From positions 44,103 to 108,102 of the forward strand of contig QKHS01000081.1 of the NCBI GenBank assembly GCA_003249955.1: DNA of 64,000 bases, in the 5' to 3' direction. The translations under genes were made by a program, and so were the position numbers. Under the pieces are notes generated by a model. The model was not told the DNA's origin. It saw only the letters and a program-made list of their open reading frames with translations, and did not search any database. Shown piece by piece: positions 27,823-36,888 of the stretch. How positions within the stretch are numbered: position 1 is the first letter of the stretch; each line of letters opens with the position of its first letter. This DNA is from Bacteroidales bacterium (lineage in GTDB: Bacteria > Bacteroidota > Bacteroidia > Bacteroidales > ML635J-15).

Positions 27823-28587
27823 ATGGATTATAAAACGATAACTCTTGAGATCATTGAAAATACAGGGATTCTGAAAATGAATTATCCTCAGAAACTGAAT
27901 TCTCTCAGTCAGTTGTTTTTTGATGAATTTGATGATGCAATTGAATCAATACTTAACAACACAATCTGTAAAGTATTGATAATCAGAGGAACAGACGAAG
28001 TTTTTTCTGCAGGAGGAGACCTGAAAGAAATCGGGACTGCTGATTATGAAAAAGCATTATTGCTTTGCATGCGTGTTCAAAAATCTTTCGGATCATTGCA
28101 AAACCTGCCGATTCCTGTAATTGCGGCTTTAAGCGGCGTTGTTTTTGGTGGAGGAATGGAACTATCACTACATTGCGACATCAGATTTTGTTCCGGGAAT
28201 GCTGTACTCAGGTTGCCTGAATCTGATTTGGGATTAATCCCGGGAGCTGGTGGAATCAGTATATTTTCAAGATACTTCACCCCCGGCGATGCCGCATATT
28301 ACCTGTTTACAGGAAACCGGATTCCGGTAGAAGACGCTCTGGCTAAAGGATTGATTCAAAAAATATATACTCAGGATGAAATATATGATGAAACACTTAA
28401 ATTCGCTAAAGAACTGACTTTGAAAAGCAGTGAATCTCTGGCTGCAATCAAGAGAGTACTTATTTCCGGCATGTTTGGAAATCTTGACGATACTCTCGTT
28501 ATGGAAACACGTGAGTTCAGCTCTGTACTTCAAAAAAGCGGCAGAGAAAAAATAAAGACATTTTTTGAATCCAGAAGTAAAAAGTAA
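27823..28587 (+). CDS. Enoyl-CoA hydratase/isomerase (crotonase) family protein
   Basis: 254 residues. Crotonase-fold hallmarks are F-S-A-G-G-D-L-K-E-I (oxyanion-hole strand, 61-70), G-V-V-F-G-G-G-M-E-L (106-114) and L-P-E-S-D-L-G-L-I-P-G-A-G-G (Glu133). The first of the two glutamates of classic hydratases seems not to be conserved (a Gly-Asn occupies the place in C-S-G-N-A), so the reaction may be isomerisation, hydration with one acid/base, or something else. The KASIII-KR gene follows after 3 bases and the whole run to 35.5 kb has gaps of 3-10 bases, so it is the first gene of an operon, predicted to act on the product of the KASIII-KR proteins. Confidence 0.88.
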   Translation: MDYKTITLEIIENTGILKMNYPQKLNSLSQLFFDEFDDAIESILNNTICKVLIIRGTDEVFSAGGDLKEIGTADYEKALLLCMRVQKSFGSLQNLPIPVIAALSGVVFGGGMELSLHCDIRFCSGNAVLRLPESDLGLIPGAGGISIFSRYFTPGDAAYYLFTGNRIPVEDALAKGLIQKIYTQDEIYDETLKFAKELTLKSSESLAAIKRVLISGMFGNLDDTLVMETREFSSVLQKSGREKIKTFFESRSKK

Positions 28588-28590
28588 ATT

Positions 28591-30450
28591 ATGACTGACA
28601 GTTTTATTTTCACGGGAACCGGCTTTGTTACAGGCAAATACGAAGTCAACAATGCAGATATTGAAAAATATACTTCGTCGGGATATCTCGAAGGCTTTAA
28701 CGAAGAGCGTATAGCATCTTCCGATGAGTTTAAAGAGTTTTTAAAATCCAACCCGGGAGAAACAGCATTTAACTACATGACTGAGCATATAATGGGCTTT
28801 AAAAAGCGTTTTCATGTGGTTCCGTTCCCTCCTGTCGCCCATAACTACAAAGAAGCTCCCGATTCTCTTGATTTATGTGTGGAAGCAATTGAAATTGCAT
28901 TAAAAAACTCAGGTCTTTCCGGAAATGATATTGATGCATGGTTCGTTGGAACTGCAACCCCTCACCAGTTTGCACCCGGAACCGGAGAATTTGCAAAAGC
29001 TTATTTTACCGACATTGACAATAAAACTCCTGTTTACTCGCTTACATCGGCATGTGTAGGATTTAATATTAATCTTGCCAATGCTATAAGCTATCTTAAG
29101 AATAATCCCGAAGCCCGACATATAGTAATTGCACATGCCGAAGTAATGTCAGCATTACTGCCCGAAGAGAAAGACTTTGTTCCTTTCTCTACTTTTGGAG
29201 ACTCAGGAGCTGCTGTAATTTTAAGCAGAGTTAAAACAAGTTCGCAACAAGGTGTTTTAGCTGTTTCAAATAACGAAGACACAAGAATGCTTGATTTTTT
29301 GGGGGCAGATAAAAAAGGAAACCTGTACATGAACCCAAGAATGGTTAAAATGCGGGCCGTACCCAATATTACAGAAACTGCCTTAAAGCTTATGCAAGAA
29401 TGCGGGTGGACAAATGAAGATTTATTGTACTTCATTCCGCATCAGACAGGAAATGCAATTGTAGGATCTGTGGCAAAACTGCTGGAAATAAACCGGGAAA
29501 AGGTATTTCAGGAAGTTCAGATAAATTACGGAAACCTTTCAGGAGCATCAGTTCCGGCATGTTTCTCTGTACTTGAAAAAAGCGACAGATTAACCCCGGG
29601 AGGTAAAATTATAACATCTGTCGCCGGTCTTGGCGGTGAATTCGGAGGATTTGCATATAAAGTCCCTGACGAAAAACCGGTTTACTGCACAAAACCGGAA
29701 CTGGAAGGTAAAACAATACTGATTACCGGAGCAACAGGAGGCCTGGGACGTGAAATAGCACGCTCTGCCGCTGCCAAAGGAGCCACACTTTTACTTCATT
29801 ACAATTCCAATCAAGAACTGGCTGACGAGCTTAAATTGCAGTTAGAATCAGAATTCGGAACAATTGTAAAACTTCTTAAAGCAAATTTATCCGATAATGA
29901 AGAGCTTTCTGAAATAAGCAATAAAATTAAATCAGAGTTTAAGCAAATAAATTACCTGATTAATACTCATGCAATCACAGGATCTTTGGGAAAAGCCAGT
30001 CAGATTTCAGATGAAGAGTTTAATCATGTTATAAAGTCAAACTACCTGTCTGTCAAGAATTTATGTAACGAACTAAAAGATAACATAAGTGAATGTATTT
30101 TAATTACCGGTTCTGTTGGTGAGGACGCTCAGTTTCCGGGATCAGCATCTTATGTCGCTTCGAAGAGAGCCTTACGTGGCTTTTCTGTAAGTCTGGCTTC
30201 TGAGGTTTACAAGAAAAATACACGTTGTGTTTATTATTTACCCGGCATCATAGACTCCGGCATGATGGGAAAGCTTGAAAAATCACAGGTTATGGCCTCA
30301 ATGAGTATGGTCCGTCAAAAAGAACTTATCCCGGTAAAAGAGATTGCTGAGAGAATGCTCAAATCTGTTTACAGGATTAAAATCCCTAAAGTAAGAATGA
30401 GCTATGAATCTAATTTAAAGGTAATTAAAGACGGGTACTTAAATTTTTAG
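28591..30450 (+). CDS. Fusion of ketoacyl synthase III and active ketoreductase (KASIII-KR)
   Basis: 619 residues in two modules. Residues 1-360 are a ketoacyl-ACP synthase III (FabH-like) with an intact Cys-His-Asn triad: Cys155 in T-S-A-C-V-G-F-N, His284 in P-H-Q-T-G-N and Asn315 in N-Y-G-N-L-S-G-A-S. Residues ~370-619 are a short-chain dehydrogenase with T-G-A-T-G-G-L-G (379-386), Ser508 and the Y-V-A-S-K dyad (Tyr521, Lys525), so an active NADPH-dependent ketoreductase. A single chain could therefore condense and reduce. No signal peptide. It is not a standard FabH (about 330 residues alone), and no acyl carrier gene is visible nearby. The next gene is a paralogue of the same layout, 8 bases downstream. 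Confidence 0.85.
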   Translation: MTDSFIFTGTGFVTGKYEVNNADIEKYTSSGYLEGFNEERIASSDEFKEFLKSNPGETAFNYMTEHIMGFKKRFHVVPFPPVAHNYKEAPDSLDLCVEAIEIALKNSGLSGNDIDAWFVGTATPHQFAPGTGEFAKAYFTDIDNKTPVYSLTSACVGFNINLANAISYLKNNPEARHIVIAHAEVMSALLPEEKDFVPFSTFGDSGAAVILSRVKTSSQQGVLAVSNNEDTRMLDFLGADKKGNLYMNPRMVKMRAVPNITETALKLMQECGWTNEDLLYFIPHQTGNAIVGSVAKLLEINREKVFQEVQINYGNLSGASVPACFSVLEKSDRLTPGGKIITSVAGLGGEFGGFAYKVPDEKPVYCTKPELEGKTILITGATGGLGREIARSAAAKGATLLLHYNSNQELADELKLQLESEFGTIVKLLKANLSDNEELSEISNKIKSEFKQINYLINTHAITGSLGKASQISDEEFNHVIKSNYLSVKNLCNELKDNISECILITGSVGEDAQFPGSASYVASKRALRGFSVSLASEVYKKNTRCVYYLPGIIDSGMMGKLEKSQVMASMSMVRQKELIPVKEIAERMLKSVYRIKIPKVRMSYESNLKVIKDGYLNF

Positions 30451-30458
30451 ACAAAATT

Positions 30459-32279
30459 ATGCAAAACGACAATTATATATTTTCAGGATTTGGTTTCTCG
30501 TACGGGAAATACAAAATTACTAATCAGGACATATCCGAAGCAATAGAAAAAGGTTTTCTTCAAGGCTTCAGCAAAGAAAAAATTCAGAATAACAATAAAT
30601 TCCGGGAATTTAAAGAAAATAATCCCGAAGCTTCTCCTTTCGATTATTTTGCAGGGCATGTAATGGGGTTTTACGAAAGGCATCACGTCACTCCTTTTCC
30701 ACCGACAACAAAAAAATTGTATTACGCGGAAACTTCTCTTGAATTATGCGTTGAAGCAGTAAAAAATGCCTTGGAAAATGCAGGAATTCAGGCCGGAGAT
30801 ATTGATGCATGGTATGTAAGCACAGTTTCTCCTCACGAACAGGCTCCGGGAATTGCAGCAACTGTAAAATCTTTCTTTGTTCCCTTCGCCTGTCACAGTC
30901 CGGCATTTACACTTGCCAGCGGATGTGCCGGATTCAACATAAATCTTGAGACTGCTCTGGGCTATTTCAAATCTAATCCGGAAGCAAAACATATTATAAT
31001 TGCACATACAGAAACGATGTCTTCTTTTCTGACTCAAAGAATAAAATTCGTTCCTTTTGTAACATTCGGAGATGCAGCAGCAGCAGTTGTTTTATCAAGA
31101 TATTATGATGATGAAAAGTACGGGTTGATTGATATTTTAAATCTTCACGACTTAAACATGCTGGATTATGTGGGCGTTGACCACAAAAGGAATCTTTATA
31201 TGGACGACAGAATAATAAAAGACAGAGCGACTGTAAATATTCCCGTAGCTTCCGAAAAATGCCTTGCTCTAAGCTCCTGGAATAAAGAAGATATAGACTG
31301 GCTGGTTCCGCATCAGACCGGAAACGTTATTTTATTGCCGGCAGCAGAATCTCTGGGCATACCCGAATCAAAGGTATTTCTTGAAGCTCAAAACAAGTTT
31401 GGAAATGTTTCCGGCTCAACCGTTCCTTTAAGTCTTGCATTAATGAATGAAAGCGGAAAATTAAAGGACAAAACACGGATATTAAGTGCTACTGCAGGTG
31501 TCGGAGGCAATTTCGGGGCATTTACTTACATTCACAAGACCATTCCGGAAAATAATTCAGAATATTATTTATATGCAAATGAGTTGAAAGGTAAAAATGC
31601 ACTTATTTTAGGAGCCTCGGGACATTTGGGATATGCTGTCGCCGAAGAAATGAAAAAAAGAGGTGCAAACCTTTGGCTTCAGGCTAACAACAATATAGAT
31701 AAACTTAAAAATTTCGATCAGAATCAGATATTAAAATGTGATTTTACAGATCATAGTTCCGTTGAAGAATTTATTGACAGGCTCAATAAATCCGGAATTA
31801 AATTTAATTACCTTATAAATCTTGCAGGAACAACAAATCCTGACAAATGTTTTGATGTAAACTTCAGTTCTCCGGTAAAAATAACAGGTTCACTACTGCC
31901 TTTAATAACAGAGACAATATTCAATCTCGGTACTGCAGCAGAAGATATAGAGCTTTACGGAGCAAACGAATGGATTTCATCAAACAGAGCTTTTCACGGT
32001 TATCTGGCATCTGCAAGCGGCGAATTTTTTAAATCCGGAATCAGAACTGTTTATCTAAGATCTGCTTTTTGCGATTCAGGCATTTCAGAAGAATTCGACG
32101 AAAAGTATTTATTTAAATTCATGTTATCTGTCGGACAGGCATCTCGTCTAAAAACCTCTGACATTAAAGACAATATTGTAAATTCTTTGTATCTTCCAAA
32201 AGTTTTAGGAGTCAGTTATTCATACGAAAATGCAATGCTTGCAGGACGTATGGGATACAAGCTCGAGGTAGATATATAA
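30459..32279 (+). CDS. KASIII-KR fusion paralogue with degenerate ketoreductase domain
   Basis: 606 residues with the same layout as the gene before it and clear similarity along the full length. The KASIII triad is intact: Cys156 (S-G-C-A-G-F-N), His285 (P-H-Q-T-G-N) and Asn316 (K-F-G-N-V-S-G-S). The Rossmann part retains G-A-S-G-H-L-G (385-391), but a gap-free match to the first protein puts Trp505 and Asn509 where Tyr521 and Lys525 sit, and Thr492 for Ser508. The ketoreductase is thus very likely inactive. This fits a heterocomplex with the active paralogue, or a condensing enzyme with a structural or cofactor-binding second domain. The tricorn-like gene starts 10 bases later. Confidence 0.85.
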   Translation: MQNDNYIFSGFGFSYGKYKITNQDISEAIEKGFLQGFSKEKIQNNNKFREFKENNPEASPFDYFAGHVMGFYERHHVTPFPPTTKKLYYAETSLELCVEAVKNALENAGIQAGDIDAWYVSTVSPHEQAPGIAATVKSFFVPFACHSPAFTLASGCAGFNINLETALGYFKSNPEAKHIIIAHTETMSSFLTQRIKFVPFVTFGDAAAAVVLSRYYDDEKYGLIDILNLHDLNMLDYVGVDHKRNLYMDDRIIKDRATVNIPVASEKCLALSSWNKEDIDWLVPHQTGNVILLPAAESLGIPESKVFLEAQNKFGNVSGSTVPLSLALMNESGKLKDKTRILSATAGVGGNFGAFTYIHKTIPENNSEYYLYANELKGKNALILGASGHLGYAVAEEMKKRGANLWLQANNNIDKLKNFDQNQILKCDFTDHSSVEEFIDRLNKSGIKFNYLINLAGTTNPDKCFDVNFSSPVKITGSLLPLITETIFNLGTAAEDIELYGANEWISSNRAFHGYLASASGEFFKSGIRTVYLRSAFCDSGISEEFDEKYLFKFMLSVGQASRLKTSDIKDNIVNSLYLPKVLGVSYSYENAMLAGRMGYKLEVDI

Positions 32280-32289
32280 AGAATTTTTT

Positions 32290-35200
32290 ATGAAAAAAGT
32301 ATTACTTTCTTTTTTCTTCATGATTATTGTTGCATCAGCATTTTCGATTGAAGAAACAAGACTTCTGCGTTTTCCGGCTGTTTATGGTGATACTGTAGTA
32401 TTTTGTTATGCCGGCGATTTATATATAGTATCTATAAACGGAGGTATTGCCACAAGAATAACATCCCACGAAGGTTACGAAATGTTTCCTCATTTTTCTC
32501 CCGATGGTAAAACAATTGCTTTTACTGCTCAATACGACGGCAACACAGAAGTTTACACAATGCCTGTTTCAGGCGGTCAGCCAACAAGAATCACATACAC
32601 TGCCACACTTTCACGCGACGATATTTCGGACAGAATGGGCCCGAATAATATTGTTATGGGATGGACTAATGACGGACAAAATGTAATTTACCGCTCCAGA
32701 TCAAAATCATTTAACGACTTCAAAGGCCATTTATTTCTGGCTCCTGTTGACGGAGGGCTAAGCAAACAAATGCCTTTGTCCACCGGAAGCTGGTGCTCCT
32801 ACTCTCCCGACGGCAAACAACTGGCATTCAACAGGGTATTCAGAGAATTCAGAACATGGAAATATTATAAAGGGGGAATGGCAGATGATATCTGGATTCA
32901 TGATTTTAAAAGCAAAGAAACTGTAAACATCACCAATAATCCTTCACAGGACATATTCCCGATGTGGTATCAGGATAAAATATATTTTCTGTCCGACCGT
33001 GATAAAATTATGAACCTTTTTGTTTATGACATTAATGAAAAAGAAACAAAAAGACTCACAAACTTTGTCCGGTATGATATTAAATTCCCTGTTCTGGGAA
33101 GCGATAAAATTGTTTTTGAAAACGGAGGCTATATTTATTATTATGATCTGGCTCAGTCCAAAGTTGTAAAGATGACCATACGCATACGGGAAGATTTATC
33201 CGCAAGCAGAACAGTTTATAAAGATGCCTCTAAAGATATTGAAAATGTTAATATCGCTCCTGACGGATCAAGACTGATATTGTCTGCCCGCGGAGAAATA
33301 TTTTCAGTCCCGGTAAAAGAAGGAATTACCAGAAACCTTACCAATTCATCCGGGGCTCATGACAGAAATCCGGTGTGGTCTCCAAACGGCAGATACATTG
33401 CTTATATATCCGATAAATCGGGCGAATATCAGATTTACATTCAGGCTCCAGATAAGCCTGACTCTGAAATTCAGCTTACCAATTTTACCGACGGCTACAT
33501 ATACAGCCTTCAATGGTCTCCTGACAGTAAAAATATTTTGTGGCATAATAAAAAACTTGAGTTGAATTTTATAAATATTGATACTAAAAAAATTCAGAAT
33601 GTCTGCACATCTGTAATATGGGAAATAAATAATTATTCATGGTCTCCTGATAACAACTGGATAGCATATTCAGATCAGGACAGCAACAGGGTATCCCAGA
33701 TTTACCTTTACGATTTAAAATCAGATAAAGCAACATGTGTCACTTCCTCCTGGTACGATTCTTACAATCCGGTTTTCAGTAATGACGGGAAATACCTGTT
33801 TTTTATTTCGAACCGGGACTTTAACCCTGTGTATTCAAATACAGAATGGAATATTGCTTACAAAGACATGAGCAGAGTTTATTTCCTCACTTTAACAAAG
33901 GAAACTCCAAATCCTTTTGCACCGGTTAACACAGAAGTCTTTTCACAGGATACTTCTAAAAAGAAGCCTCAGCAGTTATTCAGAATAGACATTAACAACA
34001 TAGAATCCAGGATTGGCGTACTGCCTATGGCTGCAGGTAATTATCACAGTCTGAATTACAACAACAACAGGTTATATTTTGTTGAAAGCCGTCAGGGAGA
34101 AAGTGCAAAACTGAGAATGTTTAATTTTACAGACCTTAGTGCCAAAGACATAGGAAACTATTATTCGTACCTGATAAGTTTTGATTTTAAAAAGATACTT
34201 GTCAGAGATGGGAACTCATGGTATGTTACTGATTTAACAGAAAACGGTATTACTTTAAGTCAACCTGTAAGCATGTCAAATCTTCAGGTAAATGTTGACC
34301 TTAAAGCAGAATGGGCTCAGATATTTGACGAAAGCTGGAGACAGATGCGTGATTTTTTCTATGATCCTATGATGCACAGAGTAGATTGGAAAAAGCAAAA
34401 GGATAAATATGCCGAATTATTGCCATATGTTAATGACAGAAATGACCTTAATTACCTTATCGGAGAAATGATAGGCGAGCTCAACACCGGTCATGCCTAT
34501 GTCGGCGGAGGAGACCGTAAAGAGCTTAAACGGATAAAAACAGGCCTTCTGGGAGCGGAACTCGAGCGTGACAAAAAATCAGGTTATTACAAAATAACTG
34601 ATATTTATGAAGGTGAAAACTGGAAAGAAAATCTTAAGTCCCCGCTTAAAGGAATAGGGCTAAATATAAATGCCGGCGATTATATTATATCCATAAACGG
34701 TATTGACGTAAGCAAAACCAATAATATTTACTCATTACTGGTTGATCAGGCAGACAAAATTATCGAAATAGGGATATCAACAAAACCGGATGATAAAGAT
34801 GTTCAGAAATACTATGTAAAACCAATTGCTGACGAATCAGATTTAATTTATTTTAACTGGGTGCAGTCTAATATACGCAAGGTAAGCGAAGCTACAAACG
34901 GCCAGGTAGGCTACATACACATTCCAGACATGTCTGTTGTGGGACTTAACGAATTTGTAAAATATTATTATCCTCAATTATCTAAAAAAGCACTTATAAT
35001 TGACGACCGCGGAAACGGAGGCGGAAATGTAAGTCCTATGCTTATTGAAAGGTTAAGAAGAGAAATGTCTATGATGGCAATGTCGAGAGATGTACCGGAA
35101 CCAACAATGAAACCCGACGGAATGCTTCTGGGGCCAAAAGTTTTACTTATTGACCAGTATTCTGCTTCTGACGGAGACCTTTTCCCCTATCAATTCAGAA

Positions 35201-35505
35201 AACATAATCTTGGCCCTATTATCGGTGTAAGATCCTGGGGCGGTGTGGTAGGAATACGCGGCAGCCTTCCGTTTATTGACGGGGCAACACTGCATAAACC
35301 CGAATTTGCACACTATGACGAATCAGGATGGATCATAGAAGGCGTTGGCGTTGAACCTGATGTAGTTGTTAATAACGATCCTTATCAGGAGTTTATGGGA
35401 AAAGATTATCAACTTGACAAAGCTATAGAAGTTATAATAAATGAGCTTATAAAGTTTGAAAAAACAAAACCTGCCATCCCCGATTTTCCCGACAAGAGTC
35501 AATAA
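32290..35505 (+). CDS. Secreted tricorn-like S41 protease
   Basis: 1071 residues with a signal peptide (about 1-18). Two beta-propeller regions with WD40-like S-P-D-G-K repeats occupy about 20-640, followed by a tail-specific protease C1 domain, a PDZ-like domain (about 740-850) and an S41 core with I-D-D-R-G-N-G-G-G and the nucleophile segment Q-Y-S-A-S-D-G-D (Ser958/Ser960), then G-G-V-V-G-I-R-G. The signal peptide differs from archaeal tricorn, which is cytoplasmic; secreted versions are common in Bacteroidota. Although only 10 bases follow the KASIII-KR paralogue, this gene is a general periplasmic peptidase and may be a chance operon partner. Confidence 0.92.
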   Translation: MKKVLLSFFFMIIVASAFSIEETRLLRFPAVYGDTVVFCYAGDLYIVSINGGIATRITSHEGYEMFPHFSPDGKTIAFTAQYDGNTEVYTMPVSGGQPTRITYTATLSRDDISDRMGPNNIVMGWTNDGQNVIYRSRSKSFNDFKGHLFLAPVDGGLSKQMPLSTGSWCSYSPDGKQLAFNRVFREFRTWKYYKGGMADDIWIHDFKSKETVNITNNPSQDIFPMWYQDKIYFLSDRDKIMNLFVYDINEKETKRLTNFVRYDIKFPVLGSDKIVFENGGYIYYYDLAQSKVVKMTIRIREDLSASRTVYKDASKDIENVNIAPDGSRLILSARGEIFSVPVKEGITRNLTNSSGAHDRNPVWSPNGRYIAYISDKSGEYQIYIQAPDKPDSEIQLTNFTDGYIYSLQWSPDSKNILWHNKKLELNFINIDTKKIQNVCTSVIWEINNYSWSPDNNWIAYSDQDSNRVSQIYLYDLKSDKATCVTSSWYDSYNPVFSNDGKYLFFISNRDFNPVYSNTEWNIAYKDMSRVYFLTLTKETPNPFAPVNTEVFSQDTSKKKPQQLFRIDINNIESRIGVLPMAAGNYHSLNYNNNRLYFVESRQGESAKLRMFNFTDLSAKDIGNYYSYLISFDFKKILVRDGNSWYVTDLTENGITLSQPVSMSNLQVNVDLKAEWAQIFDESWRQMRDFFYDPMMHRVDWKKQKDKYAELLPYVNDRNDLNYLIGEMIGELNTGHAYVGGGDRKELKRIKTGLLGAELERDKKSGYYKITDIYEGENWKENLKSPLKGIGLNINAGDYIISINGIDVSKTNNIYSLLVDQADKIIEIGISTKPDDKDVQKYYVKPIADESDLIYFNWVQSNIRKVSEATNGQVGYIHIPDMSVVGLNEFVKYYYPQLSKKALIIDDRGNGGGNVSPMLIERLRREMSMMAMSRDVPEPTMKPDGMLLGPKVLLIDQYSASDGDLFPYQFRKHNLGPIIGVRSWGGVVGIRGSLPFIDGATLHKPEFAHYDESGWIIEGVGVEPDVVVNNDPYQEFMGKDYQLDKAIEVIINELIKFEKTKPAIPDFPDKSQ

Positions 35506-35557
35506 GTTATTAACAACTATTGCCGGATATTTCATAATTCTTTATATTTACAAAAAA

Positions 35558-35565
35558 TATTTTTG
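35558..35565 (+). promoter_or_regulatory. Candidate -7 element for the acidic lipoprotein gene
   Basis: TATTTTTG (TAnnTTTG) 20 bases before the start codon at 35586. It suggests that this gene is transcribed separately from the tricorn gene. The -33 element is unclear. Confidence 0.3.
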
Positions 35566-35585
35566 TCGAATTTAAATTTATCATT

Positions 35586-36047
35586 ATGAAAAAAGTATTG
35601 GTGTATGCAATCTCAGGATTGATAATGTTAAGCATGTTCTCATGTGGAAATAAAAAAGCTACCACACTTGAAGAACTAAAGAAAAAATATGATGGAAAAG
35701 AGTTTAAAAATTGTGACAAGTTTATCGAAGCAGCAAATGAAATGATGGAGGTATATTTTGCTACTGTTGATAAAGCCGTTGAAGGCGACGAACAGGCAAA
35801 AAAAGATGTTGAGGCATTTGATGACTTCATGCAGGATTTCGAAAGCCAGGCAGAAAAATTTGAAAAAGAATGTCCTGATAAATATAAAGAATTTGAGGAC
35901 AACTTCGAAAAGGAAATGGACGAATACATGCCAAAAATTATGAAATTATACGGTTTGGAAGACTTGTATGATGATGTAAACAGCGACGATTGGAACGAAG
36001 ACTGGGAAGAAGTTGAAGAAGATGTTACTCAGGAAGTTACCGAATAA
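35586..36047 (+). CDS. Acidic lipoprotein, paralogue of the next gene
   Basis: 153 residues. A lipoprotein signal with M-F-S-C puts Cys20 as the lipidated residue. The mature part is helical and very acidic, ending in a Glu/Asp-rich tail. The core L-x-x-x-Y ... F-x-x-C-x-x-F ... E-K-E-C-P-D-x-Y matches the protein encoded just downstream, so the two arose by tandem duplication. Function unknown. Confidence 0.75.
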   Translation: MKKVLVYAISGLIMLSMFSCGNKKATTLEELKKKYDGKEFKNCDKFIEAANEMMEVYFATVDKAVEGDEQAKKDVEAFDDFMQDFESQAEKFEKECPDKYKEFEDNFEKEMDEYMPKIMKLYGLEDLYDDVNSDDWNEDWEEVEEDVTQEVTE

Positions 36048-36067
36048 TATTTGAATTATAAAACAGT

Positions 36068-36101
36068 AAAAAAGAGATAGTTTATGGCTGTCTCTTTTTT
36101 T
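36068..36101 (+). terminator. Rho-independent terminator
   Basis: AAAAAGAGATAG, a short loop, and CTGTCTCTTTTTT; one G-U wobble. It follows the acidic lipoprotein gene, separating it from its paralogue. Confidence 0.75.
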
Positions 36102-36145
36102 GTTTAAAAGCGGACTGTTTTTTGTAATATACATGTTAAAAAGTT

Positions 36146-36778
36146 ATGAAGTTTTTTAGCCCTATAATAACTTTAATTGCTTTTGCAATTTTATTTTATT
36201 CCTGCAACAGCCCGGATACTGTACCTGTTAAGAAAACCGTAACAAACGACAATACAAATACTGATAGCTTAACCGAAAATAAAACAATACAGGATACTAA
36301 TTATTATTCCCCGGATGAAGATGCAAAACCAAATAAAAATAAAACTGTAAGCCCTGATTATAATATTACTGCTACAGACAAGCATGAAACAGAAATAAAA
36401 AACCCTGCTCCGGTTAACATAAATCCTGACAGCATCACAATCAAAGAAGATCTGTCAAAAGAAATTTCTCATTTAACTGATTTGCTTAATACATACAGTA
36501 GTACAAAATTTAATGATTGCAGTTCATTTGAAACGGCTGTAAAAGATTTTACCAACAGATTTTTTATTGTTATAAGCAAAATTGAATTAACAGATACTTT
36601 ATCAATAAGCAATCTTAAGAAGATGGAAGGTTTTACTGAAATATTTGAACCTGAATTTGAACGCGTTGAGAAAGAATGTCCCGATCTGTATAATGACTAC
36701 ATGGAATACCTTGATGATTATACTGATTTATATTATTCAAAACTCGAATCAATGTTCGGAGAAGATACAGATAAATAG
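36146..36778 (+). CDS. Lipoprotein with linker, paralogue of the previous gene
   Basis: 210 residues. Lipoprotein signal (F-Y-S-C, Cys20), then a ~90-residue low-complexity Asn/Thr/Asp/Lys-rich linker, then a ~110-residue helical domain with the same pattern as the upstream protein: F-N-D-C-S-S-F-E-T-A and V-E-K-E-C-P-D-L-Y. The two proteins share the C-terminal domain but differ in the linker, suggesting that the domain is held at different distances from the membrane. Function unknown. Confidence 0.72.
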   Translation: MKFFSPIITLIAFAILFYSCNSPDTVPVKKTVTNDNTNTDSLTENKTIQDTNYYSPDEDAKPNKNKTVSPDYNITATDKHETEIKNPAPVNINPDSITIKEDLSKEISHLTDLLNTYSSTKFNDCSSFETAVKDFTNRFFIVISKIELTDTLSISNLKKMEGFTEIFEPEFERVEKECPDLYNDYMEYLDDYTDLYYSKLESMFGEDTDK

Positions 36779-36860
36779 TTTTAAAATGCTGCTTATTTGA
36801 AATCATGATATTTTCTTAACTCAAAACTCCCCAAATTTTTAATAAAACAGATTCTTTTTC

Positions 36861-36868
36861 TAAATTTG
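36861..36868 (+). promoter_or_regulatory. Candidate -7 element of pheT
   Basis: TAAATTTG (TAnnTTTG) followed by CATTTT, 20 bases before the pheT start. Confidence 0.4.
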
Positions 36869-36888
36869 CATTTTAAAAATTTACATAT

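Noticed and set aside
28591..32279. Aryl polyene, dialkylresorcinol or ladderane gene cluster
   Set aside because: No acyl carrier protein, KASII-type synthase, DarA-like gene or other hallmark of these clusters is present nearby.
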